The position numbers and the translations under genes are program-made. The notes beneath the pieces are model-generated. The model searched no databases. It worked only from the letters and a program-made list of their open reading frames with translations, and had not been told where the DNA came from. From the NCBI GenBank assembly GCA_029531795.1, contig JAPEIS010000013.1, positions 1,364,001 through 1,428,000 on the forward strand: a stretch of 64,000 bases of DNA. Reading direction: 5' to 3'. Source of the DNA: Sclerotinia nivalis. Its lineage: Eukaryota > Ascomycota > Leotiomycetes > Helotiales > Sclerotiniaceae. Below are positions 39,159 through 50,463 of this stretch, piece after piece (the first letter of the stretch is position 1; each line of letters starts with the position of its first letter).

Positions 39159-39414
39159 ATGATAATTCATCAACCTTTGGTAAGTAAATATCTAGGCAAT
39201 TCCTTTATCTTAATTCTCTTCGATATGATTACAAAACCGATCTGTCAATCCCCTGACAACCAGATTTATCTGGACATGATGTCTTAAAATATGTTTTAAT
39301 TCATGATTCATCGAGCCTCAATTTTATCATTGTATATTCTGCCAGTTGACATCAGAATCACTGCTAACATTGTAAAGTAATTTACAGTTTAGATTCTCTT
39401 GGATTCAAATCTAA
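39159..39414 (+). promoter_or_regulatory. Spliced upstream ORF in the SEN34 leader
   Basis: A leader intron (GTAAGT donor at 39180, TTTACAG acceptor ending 39387) splits a 15-codon uORF. Seven codons lie at 39159-39179 and the remainder, with its TAA stop, at 39388-39414. The stop ends one base before the SEN34 ATG at 39416. This geometry could reduce or couple translation of SEN34. It is inferred from splice consensus only. Confidence 0.5.
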
Positions 39415-39415
39415 G

Positions 39416-40330
39416 ATGTCTCCATCCGCTGTATCGGAGCCTGTTGCCATATCATTCATTGCTGGCCGATATTTGCTATTCGACATAGATGTCGTGACTC
39501 ACCTTCGCAGGACTTACCATATCTGCGGTGTTTTGACTGGTACCATCCCGCAGATTCCACAACAGAATTTATTTCTTGGCCTACCCGTTGAGTTACTACC
39601 AGAAGAGGCCAAAGTCCTCGTCGATAAGAAGATTGCATATATTGTTGAGGATAATCCCTGGCATAAGCAACATTTCGGTTCGCTAGAGGGATCAGACAGA
39701 AAAAAATACTTGGAGTCTCTCAAAACGGAGGCATTAAAAGCAAAGAGAGCTGCGGATACTGAGGCAAGAAAGCGGACTGAAAATGCCCTAGCAAAAAAAG
39801 CTTTGAAAGGTGGGAGTGAATCATTACCAGGTACCCCCCGAAAGAGTAACGAGCCTAAAGACTCTATTTCCAATGAACCAGATTCTTTGTTCGATGATGA
39901 ACGCCCTGCCTCTAGAGCATCCTCTGCGGCATCTCCATCCACAAAACTTTGGGGCATCACACCAACTGTTTCATATCATTCACCCTCTTCATCCCAAAAC
40001 TTTCCATCAAGTTTAGATCCTTCCGTTCCTTCATCTTATCCTTTGTTTGCGCACTTGCACTCTCGTGACTACTTCATGACACCTGGCCTCCGCTTCGGAT
40101 GCGATTATACTGTGTATCCAGGAGATCCTCTACGCTTTCACAGTCACTTCATAGCCACTGGCTATGGATGGAACGAAGAGATTCGCTTGCTGGATATCGT
40201 CGGAGGTGGTAGGTTAGGGACTGGTGTCAAAAAGGGTTTCTTGATCGGTGGTGAAAATCTCCAAAAGAAGTCTATTGAAGAGGAGAATGATGGAGTAAGA
40301 ACGTTTTGTATTGAATGGGGTGGCATGTGA
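39416..40330 (+). CDS. SEN34: tRNA-splicing endonuclease catalytic subunit SEN34
   Basis: Catalytic subunit of the tetrameric endonuclease that cuts the 3' splice site of intron-containing pre-tRNAs. It is a single coding exon of 304 aa. The N-terminal domain includes RYLLFDIDVVTHLRRTYHICG and GLPVELLPEEAKVLVDKKIAYIV-type blocks. A Lys/Arg/Ala-rich linker and a Ser/Pro-rich stretch follow (about 105-205). The nuclease domain has YPGDPLRFHSHF (Tyr and His of the catalytic triad, about residues 234-245) and the catalytic Lys region in GTGVKKGFL (about 270). It ends FCIEWGGM, as typical for Sen34. All catalytic residues appear present. Confidence 0.95.
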   Translation: MSPSAVSEPVAISFIAGRYLLFDIDVVTHLRRTYHICGVLTGTIPQIPQQNLFLGLPVELLPEEAKVLVDKKIAYIVEDNPWHKQHFGSLEGSDRKKYLESLKTEALKAKRAADTEARKRTENALAKKALKGGSESLPGTPRKSNEPKDSISNEPDSLFDDERPASRASSAASPSTKLWGITPTVSYHSPSSSQNFPSSLDPSVPSSYPLFAHLHSRDYFMTPGLRFGCDYTVYPGDPLRFHSHFIATGYGWNEEIRLLDIVGGGRLGTGVKKGFLIGGENLQKKSIEEENDGVRTFCIEWGGM

Positions 40331-40946
40331 TATACCCATATGGATTGGAGGCATACGCCTGACGATTTGCCGTATCGACATAGAATTATGAATAGAAAAA
40401 GAGCATCAAATCCAAGTCATGCTCCGGTGCAATCTCAATGTTGATAATCCTTCTGTCTCATGATGAAGTTGGAGAGCAACTAACATTTGACGAGTTAATA
40501 TTCCTGACAAAGTACTGACAAACAGCTTTACCATTAAAGATACCCTTTCCATGATTAGAGTATCCCACCTCTACAATGATAAAGAATGAGTGCCCATCCT
40601 TGTGGATTTGAGTATTGAACGAAGTAAACTCTGTGAAACCACTAATGCCGTCCCCTGCATTCTAGAATTTGTTCTCGGTCGGAATAACTCTATCCTCCGA
40701 TCATAATTCACATCATCTGAAGTCGCATCAGATAATAAACTTAAGGAACCATGTTTGGATTCCTCCTTCCGACATAAAATATTATTGACTGGTGCTGTTT
40801 CAGTTATCTTTTTCACTCAGTCTTATTCATACTGGAAGATGCTCTTTATCTGTAATTTTCTGATGGTATGGTGAGACCAATAGACATCGACTAATTATCT
40901 CTTTGTGAACAACTCCCGCTTGCGTTTGATTCGATCTTAGCTTATC
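40331..40946. promoter_or_regulatory. Intergenic region between SEN34 and the RING protein gene
   Basis: This 616-nt spacer holds the 3' end of one plus-strand gene and the promoter of the next. No supportable gene or repeat was found. Confidence 0.45.
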
Positions 40947-43900
40947 ATGGCCACCCCAGCGATGCTCGATAATGGCACAAAATTCGACATTGCTTCATGG
41001 ACAAATTGGACAGCGGTAAATGTTACACAATATGTGCCATCCGCAAGAGATCTCGTTTTGGCAGGACCGCGAATGGTTATGAAACTTGGTTCCTTTCTTA
41101 CAGTTCCCGAAACCGTTGATAATATATTGGGTATAAGGATGGGGGCGCGAATAATTCCAGAAGCCACTGGCGTTGGCATACCTGATCCCGCGGAAACAAT
41201 AACCGCTGCAGCAGTTGCGGGCATAAGACAAGTTGTAGAGACCGGCTCAGCAACATTCACGGAAGAGAATATTATGGAAAGCTCAAAGTTCTCTTTGGAG
41301 AGTGCGCGAAGTCTGGGAGGTCTATTTGCTTATGCCACAAGCAAATGGGCGCTAGGATGTATAGTGATGGCCGTCGTTTTAAATCGCACGCATATAATGG
41401 CCAGCACAAGAAGGCCGCTCGAATTTACATGGAAACCACGCTTCCTATTACGAATAATACCAACACTCCTACTTCTTATTCAAGCCAGGTGGCTGCTACA
41501 ATCAATGCAATGCCAGACATCCCCTGATTTTGGTTACCTACGGTGGGGTAACTCATCAAAATCTCATAGCCTTTTGTTCACTCAGAATGGAGGCCCTCTG
41601 CATACGTTCAGTCAAGCCCTTCTATTTGGTGCTAAGGATTCGGACTCATGTCTGGCAATCAGTATGATTCCTAATGATTTTATTGCGGTGAATGAGACGA
41701 TCTCTGAAGAGAGCATTCCCACCACATATAATCTTTCCGGATCTTTGTCACTTCTATGGCCTTTATTCAAGACTTTTAGCTTCAGTCAATTTGTCGAAAC
41801 AGTATCTTGTGCTGTTCAAGGTAAGTCTACCCCATATAGCTTCCAAGTTTTTTTTTACTTGCATGATCAGGGTAGTGCTAGGAGGTTCTACTTCTTGATC
41901 TTTATCACTCCCTGTAATAGCTTGGATGTACTTGTAAGTGTCTCTCCTAACAAAATTCAGGTCGTCAGGTCGCAGCCGAAACTGGAATGACACTCTTCGA
42001 GCACTCATTAGCATTTGCTGAAGCTGATGCTGCGGTTAGTGCTCAAATTGTTGGGTTTAGCAAGGTTAAGATTTCCTCGGAAGACGACGCAAACGCTGGA
42101 CCCACTCAAGTTGCTATCACACGCTCCATGATTATGAAGAAGATAAACACCACACCAGAGGTTCTACTAGTTGGATTTCTCTCGGTCATGAATCACTTGA
42201 GTAGTCACATCCTGGGAATATTCGACATTCAAGGAAGGTTCCGGTTGCTTAACACTGGATTTTGGGGCATTTCATTCATGTCTGTCATAGTATGGAGCCT
42301 CTTGTCATTCTCTTTCGAAGATTTTTCGAGTCAAGGATTATTGAGATTTCCCACGGTCTGTATAGTTGGATTTATCCCTCACGTTCTCGTTCTGGGCGGT
42401 ATCATCATATGTTCAATCATATATGGCGTTGCGTTGATTTTGTCTACATTGGCCCCTCCTAGTGGTATTGATGAGTCCGATACTCCAGTCAGACGAAACC
42501 TACCAGATACCCGACCTCGATTATCCTTCTCACAAAGACTGGTCAAAGCACATCATAACATGCAAGCAAATGTTCCCCTATCAAGTATTCGGATTACGAT
42601 GCACATGGACTTCTATACCGCCTTACTCAGGACAGGCTTTGCTGTTATGACTATGGCGAGTGAAGCTGTTTATCTGAATGAGAGTCGAGGGGTAAACGTC
42701 AAACCTAATACCTGGCTTGAAGATGATCGTCTACGTGAGATTGAAGAGACTGGAGCTCTTTGGCTAGGTCCAAGTTTTAGAGCACATGAATCTGAACTTG
42801 CTATAGATGATCATATGCCTCGCAATGTTGGTCTCGTGGCAGCTACAAATCAGAGATTTGTATCTCACAGTCCTTATCTACGCGAAATGACTGCACAGAA
42901 AAATACAAAGTCCAAAGGACAGGAACGAGCAATACGAGATGGTGTCGGTGCTACAGAGCGTAGTGGACGTTGGGTGATGGCCTTGGAGTTCTTCATTGGT
43001 ATTAATAGATTAGTCTTCAGCTGGTACGTACAATATCCTCCTTCGTTATTCCCGAAATTCTTCGTCTCTGGATGGTTGACATTGGGAATTCGCACCGAAT
43101 GCTTGATCTTCAACATATTTCTTCAGAGCTGTTTCCAATGGTGGAGCTCATATTTGCCCATAAAGCGCAAATCATAATTTTACCGGTACTGACAGCTACT
43201 AATTCGTGGTTTGTAGGTGGGCAACATGTATCTTGATGTTTATGAGTTGGCTTGGTATTCAAAATCGTCCACGATGGCTTCTTTGGCTTGTAAGGAAAAC
43301 GAAGAGGGAGTCTTTTACCACAGCTGTACAAGCAAACGATCCAGATACACTTAACTTCTGGCTACTCGATATCGATGGAGAATTAACTTTACCCAAAGAT
43401 GAGCATGTGGACGTAGAGGTTGAAATGAGAAGGCGACTCAAGACCGATCAAGAATATTGGAGTCGACATAGGGAGGCTGAGTTAGACTCGAGCCTTTATC
43501 AATGGTGGCTCAATGGTGGTTGGTGGGGAAGTGATGATAACAGCGGAACGTTCACTCCCGAAAGAAAAGATATCGAAGACGACATGACTAGTATGATATC
43601 CTATTCGACAGAAAATGAGACAGATTGGGAGTCGGATGATGCCATTACAGATGGTCAAAGAACTCCCACACAACGATCACCTCAACCATCGCGAGAATCT
43701 AGCCCATTTATTGACACACCCTTATCCTCAACAGACTTAGCCCAACTCTTACATCCTCGAACCCCCGAAGAACGAGCCGAAGCACAAGCCCTCGCCCATC
43801 ACCTCACAAGTGACAAAATCCTAACCCGTTCCCGCTATCGTGATATGATCCAAAGAGAACGCGCCCGCGTCTTAACATCCACCCTCCAACGCCCCCCAAA

Positions 43901-44219
43901 CTTCATCTCTTCTGATCCATCCGGAAAACTTTCTCCCGACGAAGAAGCGCAAATCCTCGAACATCTCATCATTTCAAAACGCAACTATCAAAAAGCTACT
44001 AAAGAACCTGCTTCTTGGATGCAAGGTGCATCGGGCATGGGTGAAAATGGCCCACAATGTGTAGTGTGTCAAAGTTCGCCTAGGAGTGTTATTGTGTGGC
44101 CTTGTCGTTGCTTGAGTTTATGCGATGATTGTCGTGTTACGCTCGCGATGAATAATTTCGATAAGTGTGTTTGTTGTAGGAGGGATGTGGTTAGTTTTAG
44201 TAGGATTTATGTTCCATAG
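40947..44219 (+). CDS. Multi-pass membrane RING-finger E3 ubiquitin ligase, Asi3-like
   Basis: Probable membrane-embedded ubiquitin ligase. Exons 40947-41820, 41961-43023 and 43217-44219 join in frame to 979 aa. Several membrane helices are visible: ALGCIVMAVVL, FLLRIIPTLLLLI, GFWGISFMSVIVWSLLSF, a long block from FIPHVLVLGGIIICSII, and one spanning the last junction (FFIGINRLVFSWWATCILM). A hydrophilic acidic/Ser-rich region follows. The C-terminal RING at about residues 925-970 has CVVCQ, WPCRCLSLCDDC and DKCVCC. This WPCRCL-type RING occurs in yeast Asi1/Asi3 and their filamentous relatives. The second intron is 193 nt, long for this window; an alternative reading through it reaches a stop at 43177. 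The substrate is unknown. Confidence 0.82.
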
Positions 44220-44973
44220 TGGGATTGTGGAGACATGAGAAGAGGAGCTGGAGTGGAAGGAAAGCGGGTGTACAGATTGACTTGAGCTATTACAAACACC
44301 GGGTTCCCGTGACTAGGCTGGAGGTTGGGGTTATTTCCTTATGGTATGAGATTTGCATGGAGAGCAGCAGAGGGTGTGATTCGTTTAATTTTTCTTCTTT
44401 TTTTTCAGGCGGCGCATAATTTTCATCACGAGATGTAGTACAATGTTTTTATTTTTGTATCATTAGATTATGATGTGATGTTTGTGAGTCAGTAGTTTGT
44501 CTATTATAACATGAATACATATGGATACATGATGACCAAGTTTTATCTGGACAGTCTATTCATTCAGTTCGTGCAACTCGTGCAACTCGTGCAATTTAAT
44601 GAATTTTATATGTATTAATTATTGTTTGCTATTTTGTGGTATCTCCCTTTCAACCTGTCTATGATTCCCGACACGTAATATGTCGTGCAAATAGCGCTTT
44701 GATATTTGAACAAAAGATGATATCTAGATGATACCTGTAGGTTCCACCTCTACCAGCAAAGGACCAAGCATGGTCACAGGAACCGTTGGGATTCCGCTTT
44801 CTTGCTAGTTTAACCCGCCTCGCTTGTGTACTCAGTCATCTAAGGTACAATACGTAGATGTAGACCAAGTTGTTCCTTCTCCTGCGCATCCACATCCGCA
44901 TCCCGTATTTTCCCATTCCTTCCCTTTCCAAATCCCTCTCTTCACTCCCCCCTTTCTTGAAAAAAAAAAAATC
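44220..44973. other. Intergenic region between convergent genes
   Basis: This spacer holds the 3' flanks of the RING gene (plus) and OPI10 (minus). It carries a short array of the word gtgcaactc (three partial copies near 44570-44600). The stretch after 44870 is C/T-rich. No gene is supported. Confidence 0.5.
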
Positions 44974-45797
44974 TCAATCCCCATCCCTCTCCAAAAACCC
45001 CGGATCATTCCTAACCCTCCCCTCAAACTTCCTCCACCACTCCTCAAACGCCTTCAACGGCACAACTTCCACTCCCTTCCCATTCCCCCCATCCATTACA
45101 TTCCCACTAAAACTCGCTAGGAAATTAAACGCATTTTTTATTATTCGTTGCGCGAGGAGTAGCGTGTCCGTCTTTGGAATTTGTGAGGGTCGAGAGAGGA
45201 TTAAGGATGTGGATGGATTGGAGGGGTTGATTGAGGGGGAAGGCGAAGAGGAGGAAAGTAGTGCCATTTGCGCGGATACGGAGTCGGCGCTTTCGAGGGA
45301 GATGCCAAGGGTTATTTCGCCTTGGATGTTCGGTGAAGAGGGGGAGGAGTCGGCGTCCATGTCGATTTCGGGCGCGGGGTTCGAATTTGCGTTTTGAGGG
45401 ATTATGTCTCGGTTTATTTTAAATATGGCGCTTTCTTTTCCTGGTCCAATGCCCCCGAGGAATTTAAACGGTGGTGTATCTGCTGATATGGAGGCATTGG
45501 AGGGGGGAAGTGATATGTAGACGGCGGCGGCGGTGGAGGGCGGGAGTGTTATTCCTGGGAGGAGGAACACGCAGATGTGCTTGTAGGAACGCGCTGGGAG
45601 GGTAAAGACGAAGGATGTTGGAGAGGGAGCGGACGTTGGGGTTATGATTGGCGGGTGTCCCGTCGGTATTCTGTTGCGGAGAGAGGGGTTAGCTTTTCGT
45701 CGATCGATTGATTGGGGAGGATATGGAGTCTGCGGTAGGGAGAGGGGAGAACATACATGCCGAAGAGCTGGGGAAGTGAAGGAGGAGCTTGCTCCAT
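44974..45797 (-). CDS. OPI10: Hikeshi/Opi10-like protein (DUF775, Hsp70 nuclear import factor family)
   Basis: Exons 45797-45757 and 45670-44974 join in phase 2 to 245 aa. The N-terminus MEQAPPSLPQLFGMI-type start continues as IIPTGHPPI. It is followed by the beta-rich core with FVFTLPARSYKHICVFLLPG, AAAVYISLP and the signature FKFLGGIGPGKESAIFKI. These are characteristic of Hikeshi, which carries Hsp70 into the nucleus after heat stress; the yeast homologue Opi10 affects inositol regulation. A Ser/Pro-rich insert (about 140-175) separates the core from the C-terminal helix ending KAFEEWWRKFEGRV. It is slightly longer than animal Hikeshi because of this insert. The stop lies beside an A-run of about 12 nt. 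Confidence 0.9.
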
Positions 45798-46351
45798 GAT
45801 TTGTTTACTTTTGTGCCTTTATGCGACTGCGATTGAATATGATGTAGAAACAGCTAATTGAATATTCCGGAGCTTTAACCCTAGCTCAAAATACGAATGA
45901 TTCAGTCAACAGAATGGATATAATTAAAACAGTAAATTGCAATCTTACCAAAGATTGCTTGCCTACCCAGAATTGAAGAGATTGGTTTGCTCTTTATCAA
46001 TTGAACATTGTCTAATTTCGAAGTTGTTCGCGGAAAGTTCTCGTCCCGTCTAGAGAGATTGCGGGGCAGTCTTTTTTTATTTTTTGCGTGGGGTAACTAT
46101 TAAATTAATGTAAGGAGTAATCTTATGCGGTCATTATGTGCTAAGATTGACTCCCGAGATTCAATACACGTTGGTATAGTATAGCACTAACTAGTGGTAT
46201 TGTACTGTTAGATTGTGTATAAAGTATTTCAGATTTACTTTTTGCGAGATTCAAAAACTTAAACATCTGGATTTTGCATATAAATATATTTCATTTTGAC
46301 ACAAATTTTGGATATACGAATCACGCATTCCTTGAGAGAGACACAGACACC
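45798..46351. promoter_or_regulatory. Divergent promoter region, OPI10/Nudix gene
   Basis: This 554-nt AT-rich spacer lies between two divergent starts. No coding signal or recognisable operator was found. No heat-shock element array is obvious by eye. Confidence 0.45.
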
Positions 46352-47653
46352 ATGAAGACTTATTTAGATCTTGTTAATGAGTGCGACACGTAAGTACTTC
46401 TATTTCGAAATTTTTCATTGATTTGCCAAGTACTAGATGATATCACTGCATGGAAATGGAAATGGTGGAGTGGTGGCTTTTGGGATTTGTGGTGATTGGA
46501 TGGGTGCTTGAAGAGTACAATGTACGATGTGCTCATATATTGAAGCAACGTGGGAGAATCACCTTTCGAAAAGTGCTTCACAACTTAGCAGAGTTTTAAA
46601 CCTTCAAATCCAACAAACCTACTCAACTCCACAATGCTCTCCCTCAAATTTCTATCCCACAATCCATTCCCCAAATTGAAAATTCCCGACTAACGCTCCC
46701 CCAGATTTCCCTACCCGGAAACAGATCCGGTCGCCCACACGACTGTGACCTCCTCCATCTACACCCTCATCCACGAAGATCCCCTAACCTCCACCATCTA
46801 CCCCATCGGCTACATCACCCTCCCCATTTATGAAGCCCTCTGCAAAGTACCCACCAGCATCAAAGGAGAAATGCTCGTCAACCAATCCCGCCGCACCATA
46901 TCCATCTTCACCCAATCCACCGAACCCGAGCGTACCGCCGCCGTGGCTGCAACATGTGACTACTGGCGTTCCAACAAAACCTTCGAGGTGCTATCCGGAT
47001 GGCGTGATGAGGTATATCCCGTGTATGGACCCGGAAATGAAGTTTTGTGGTCTGTTGAACGAAGTGCTTCGGTGTTGTTTGGGATTCTGGGTTATGGTAT
47101 TCATATGACGGCATATGTCCGTTGTCCTGAAGTGAAATATGGCATGAAGTTATGGGTGCCAAGACGCTCTGCCACCAAACAAACATATCCTTCCATGTTG
47201 GATAATACGGTTGCGGGCGGAATGGCTACGGGAGAAGATAAGCTTGAGGCTTTGGTTAGAGAGTGTATGGAGGAAGCTAGTTTTCCGGAAGAGATTGTGA
47301 GGAAGAATGTGAAGGATCAGGGTGCTCTTACATATTTCCATGTAAGAGGCGCTAGTGCTGGAGGAGAAACCGGTTTGATGCAGCCAGAATGCGAATACGT
47401 TTACGATTTGGAATTACCTGCCGACATCATACCCAAACCAAATGATACCGAGGTGGATCAATTTTATTTATTGACAGTGGAGGAGGTTCAAGAACACATG
47501 AAAAATGATGAATTCAAAACCAATTGCGCAACCGTTCTATTGGATTTCTTCATCAGACATGGCATATTGACACGGGAAAACGAGAGCGATTTCGATGAGA
47601 TCAACAGCAGGATTCATAGGAAGTTGCCATTTCCAGGACCACACAATATTTGA
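46352..47653 (+). CDS. Nudix hydrolase, thiamine pyrophosphokinase-related (DUF4743)
   Basis: Exons 46352-46389 and 46705-47653 join in phase 2 to 328 aa. The first exon encodes the typical N-terminus MKTYLDLVNECDT, continuing FPYPETDP. A DUF4743-like domain follows, with IGYITLPIYEAL. The Nudix box G-x5-E-x7-RE-x2-EE is at about residues 182-204 (GEDKLEALVRECMEEA). VYDLELPADIIPKPND and a DGE-type C-terminal region match the TPK-related Nudix group, whose plant and yeast (YJR142W-like) members hydrolyse damaged thiamine diphosphate forms. That activity is inferred from the family. The 315-nt intron is much longer than its neighbours, and its last 120 nt are C-rich. Confidence 0.9.
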
Positions 47654-47881
47654 ATACTCTAGTATTCCAGATCTGAAAAAGGTATCTGGCGCTTGAACGC
47701 CCTCAAGACTTTTTCAATTTCCCTTCCACAAACGCCCCACGCAAATGCAAAATTAAATGTGCATGCGAAAAATCGGATTTCAATATTGTCGATTTTCCCC
47801 TGCCAGATTTCTCAAAAAATTTCACCACATCATAGAAAGCAGGTCCTTTCTTCGATTGTTTTCGGTTCCCCACGTCTTCAT

Positions 47882-48436
47882 CTATTTCTTAATGAGAAGA
47901 TAAACATAGTCGACTCTTAAAGGTGTAAGCTTCTTATAAGGACCCTCCAAACCCATCAACAAACCACCGAAGGAGATATATGCCTTACTATATCAGAAAT
48001 TAGTCAATCAGTTCATAGCATAATTAGATAGCATAGCCAAATAGCAAACAATCAAGCAATTCCCACCACCCAAGAAAAAAACCTACATAAGATCACTATT
48101 CTCCTGATCCTCAAACTTATAAATCTTCCCATGACAAACATAATCAAACATATCTGCGAGCGTAGCCTCACCACCCAATCCCATCCTATTAGCATCTCTC
48201 CATCCCTTTCCATCATCCTTTGTACCATCCAAATTAAGAGATGTCGCAAGCACAACACGAATGTTGTCGCCGACGGCTAATGGGTATAGCTCGGTATTGA
48301 TATCCAGAAGCATGGAAACGGAATGATCAACCGTGGAAGTGGCCTTGATACGTCCTACTCGTACATATTTCTTATGATCCAATTCATTGACGGTGAAGTG
48401 TTCATCGAAGAGTTGCGCGTCCGCGGTACCCGACAT
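47882..48436 (-). CDS. RPB8: RNA polymerase I/II/III shared subunit RPB8
   Basis: Common small subunit of the three nuclear RNA polymerases. Exons 48436-48087 and 47987-47882 join in phase 2 to 151 aa, the usual length. The protein begins AQLFDEHFTVNELDHKKYVRV-like and continues with the OB-fold strands (MLLDINTELYPLAVGDNIRV). After the splice it has the hallmark YISFGGLLMGLEGPYKK and LRVDYVYLLIKK. The 99-nt intron uses GTAGGT and an ATATAG acceptor. A competing AG four bases downstream would break the frame. The gene diverges from ELP4 across about 350 nt. Confidence 0.97.
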
Positions 48437-48784
48437 TTTTGATTAGATATTGGTGGTGGTTAATAGGTGATGGAAGTATTCGGAGTCGAGGAACTCCAAG
48501 ATATTTGTATTGATTTGGTGCAAGGTAATCGAAGTATCAAAAGACCGTCCTGTAGACTTCACGTTTATAATAATTGACAGTGGTGTATAAATGCCTTCGC
48601 AGTAAGTATGAAAAGAAAGCTTTGTCTTTCGCAAAATATTGCAACCCCAAAAACATCAAAATCAATCGGAGATCGGCCAAACAAAACTCCGGCGCAAAAA
48701 TATTATGGTAGCTCACTTTTAGTGGGATATGAATAACCCCGCGACAAACAATAATTCCTCGTCATAGCACACATTTTCCACAAA
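48437..48784. promoter_or_regulatory. Compact divergent promoter, RPB8/ELP4
   Basis: This 348-nt region must serve both RPB8 (minus) and ELP4 (plus). It contains a small imperfect palindrome, gcaaaatattgc, near 48629, and another AT-rich gcaaaaatattatgg near 48691. No known factor site is assigned. Confidence 0.45.
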
Positions 48785-50078
48785 ATGGCTTTCCGAAAAC
48801 GCAACGTAGCGATCACGCAACCCGGAATTCCAACCTCGCAGACTCCTATCCCGGAAAAAGTAATCCCAATTCCAGGTATTCGTCCATCACCACTCGATGG
48901 TCGTCCAACTACATCTACGGGTATCCGTTCTCTCGATTCCATACTAGCCGGTCATGCAGGACTCGCACTTGGCACATCTTTACTACTTGAAGAAAGTGGA
49001 ACTACGGATTTTGGTGGCATGTTGTTGAAATATTTTGCGGCGGAGGGTGTGCTTCAAGGACATCATATTCATATCTTGGGCATGCATCAAGGATGGGGAA
49101 GAGAATTACCGGGTTTGGGTGTTGCGGAAGGATCATCTTCGAGGAAGGATGCGGATAGTAAGGCGGCAGACGATAAGATGAAGATTGCGTGGAGATATGA
49201 GAGATTGGGGGAGTTTGGCGCAAGTGGTGCTAGAGGTGGGTGGTCCTTTGTATATATGTTTGATGGATTCATAGATGAATTTAATATTGAATTGCGAAAG
49301 CTAATGCTGTTATTGTGTAGAGAGAAATGCAGTGCAATCGAGTACAACCTCATCAGGTCCACCTTCAATATTTTGCCACGATTTCGACCTTAGTAAAAAA
49401 TTAATTCCCCCATCGTCGACGCAGATGCACTTCATTCCCACGATTCTCAGACCCGACTTCGATTTCGCAGATACAACGAGCCAAACAAAATCTCCTTTCA
49501 CACCATTCCTCCAACATCTCTCCACCCAACTCGCCCGAACGCCTTCTACATCTATTCACCGCATCATAATCCCCTCGCTCCTTTCACCTGCCCTCTACCC
49601 ATCGCACGCTTCCCTTTCCCATCACATCCTCCCCTTCCTCCACGCTCTAAGAGCCCTCCTCCGTCAATACCCAACCCGACTAGCCCTCATGCTTACCCTC
49701 CCTCTCCCCCTTCACCCCCACACTACCGGTCTCACAAAATGGATCGAACTCCTTAGCGATGGCGTCCTCGAAATCACTCCCTTTCCCTCCATAGCCATCA
49801 TTCCCAAAGCCACACCCACCAGCTCCTCCAACCCCGCTCAAGAAGAGCCTCCACAAGGAATGTTAAAAATCCACCGCTTACCGATATTCCACGAGAAAGG
49901 CGGCGGAAGCGCAGGATTCGCTGGAGACGATTTGGCATTTTCGTTAAGTAGAAGGAAGGGACTTGTTATCAAACCATATAGTTTACCACCCGTTGAAGAC
50001 GAAGGGGAAGAACAAAAAGGAGGAATCGATATCGACGGAAAAGGTGGAAAAGCCACTAAAGTCGACATAGAATTCTAA
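48785..50078 (+). CDS. ELP4: Elongator complex subunit ELP4 (PAXNEB)
   Basis: RecA-like subunit of the Elp4-5-6 hexamer of Elongator, needed for wobble-uridine modification of tRNA. Exons 48785-49235 and 49321-50078 join in phase 1 to 402 aa. The start MAFRKRNVAI and PIPGIRPSPLDGRPTTSTGI are typical of the family. They are followed by RSLDSILAGHAGLALGTSLL and DFGGMLLKYFAAEGV, the degenerate RecA nucleotide-fold segment. After the intron CHDFDLSKKL is another PAXNEB hallmark, and the C-terminal part ends in a basic/acidic linker. A Gly/Ser/Asp-rich loop lies at about 120-140. The 85-nt intron stays partly open in another frame but would stop early if retained. Confidence 0.93.
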
Positions 50079-50155
50079 ATAGATAAATTCCCCATATGCA
50101 TGGGCGGATATTGTACATAGCATAGGTAGCCAGGCGTTTAGACGGACAAGAAATA

Positions 50156-50463
50156 TTACTCAGAATCAGAATGTTGAATATGATCTCCCAACATATTTTC
50201 CATCTCGAATTGATTCCAAGCCCCCTGTCCATTGGATGTGATGGCCCCCATATAATTACTGTCGAATATGGCTTCTCGAGGATTATATGACATGCCCGAG
50301 ATACGACGACGAGCTCCTTCGCCCAGACATGATGTGAGTATCATCCAAGCTATAGCTCTCGTTAGTAATTGTCATGGATGGGTATGATGGGACAAGATCA
50401 CATACCGATGAAGAGTGTAATGCCAATTGACATGACAAGAATCAAGGGCCAAAGTGCCGGCAT
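50156..50463 (-). CDS. Small single-pass membrane protein of unknown function
   Basis: Exons 50463-50406 and 50349-50156 join in phase 1 to 83 aa; the 56-nt intron has a TACTAAC branch site just before its acceptor. The N-terminus is hydrophobic (PALWPLILVMSIGITLFIGI, then AWMILTS), giving one membrane helix with little before it. A short basic loop (GEGARRRI) and a polar acidic tail follow. The good splice signals and uniform composition argue for a real gene. I do not recognise the family. It lies tail-to-tail with ELP4, only 77 nt apart. Extra 5' exons are possible because donor-like sites occur upstream on the same strand. Confidence 0.6.

Noticed and set aside
43024..43177. Reading through the second intron of the RING gene as a shorter protein without the RING
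   Set aside because: The GTACGT donor and TTTGTAG acceptor join in frame to a membrane helix and a complete RING, which is far more likely.
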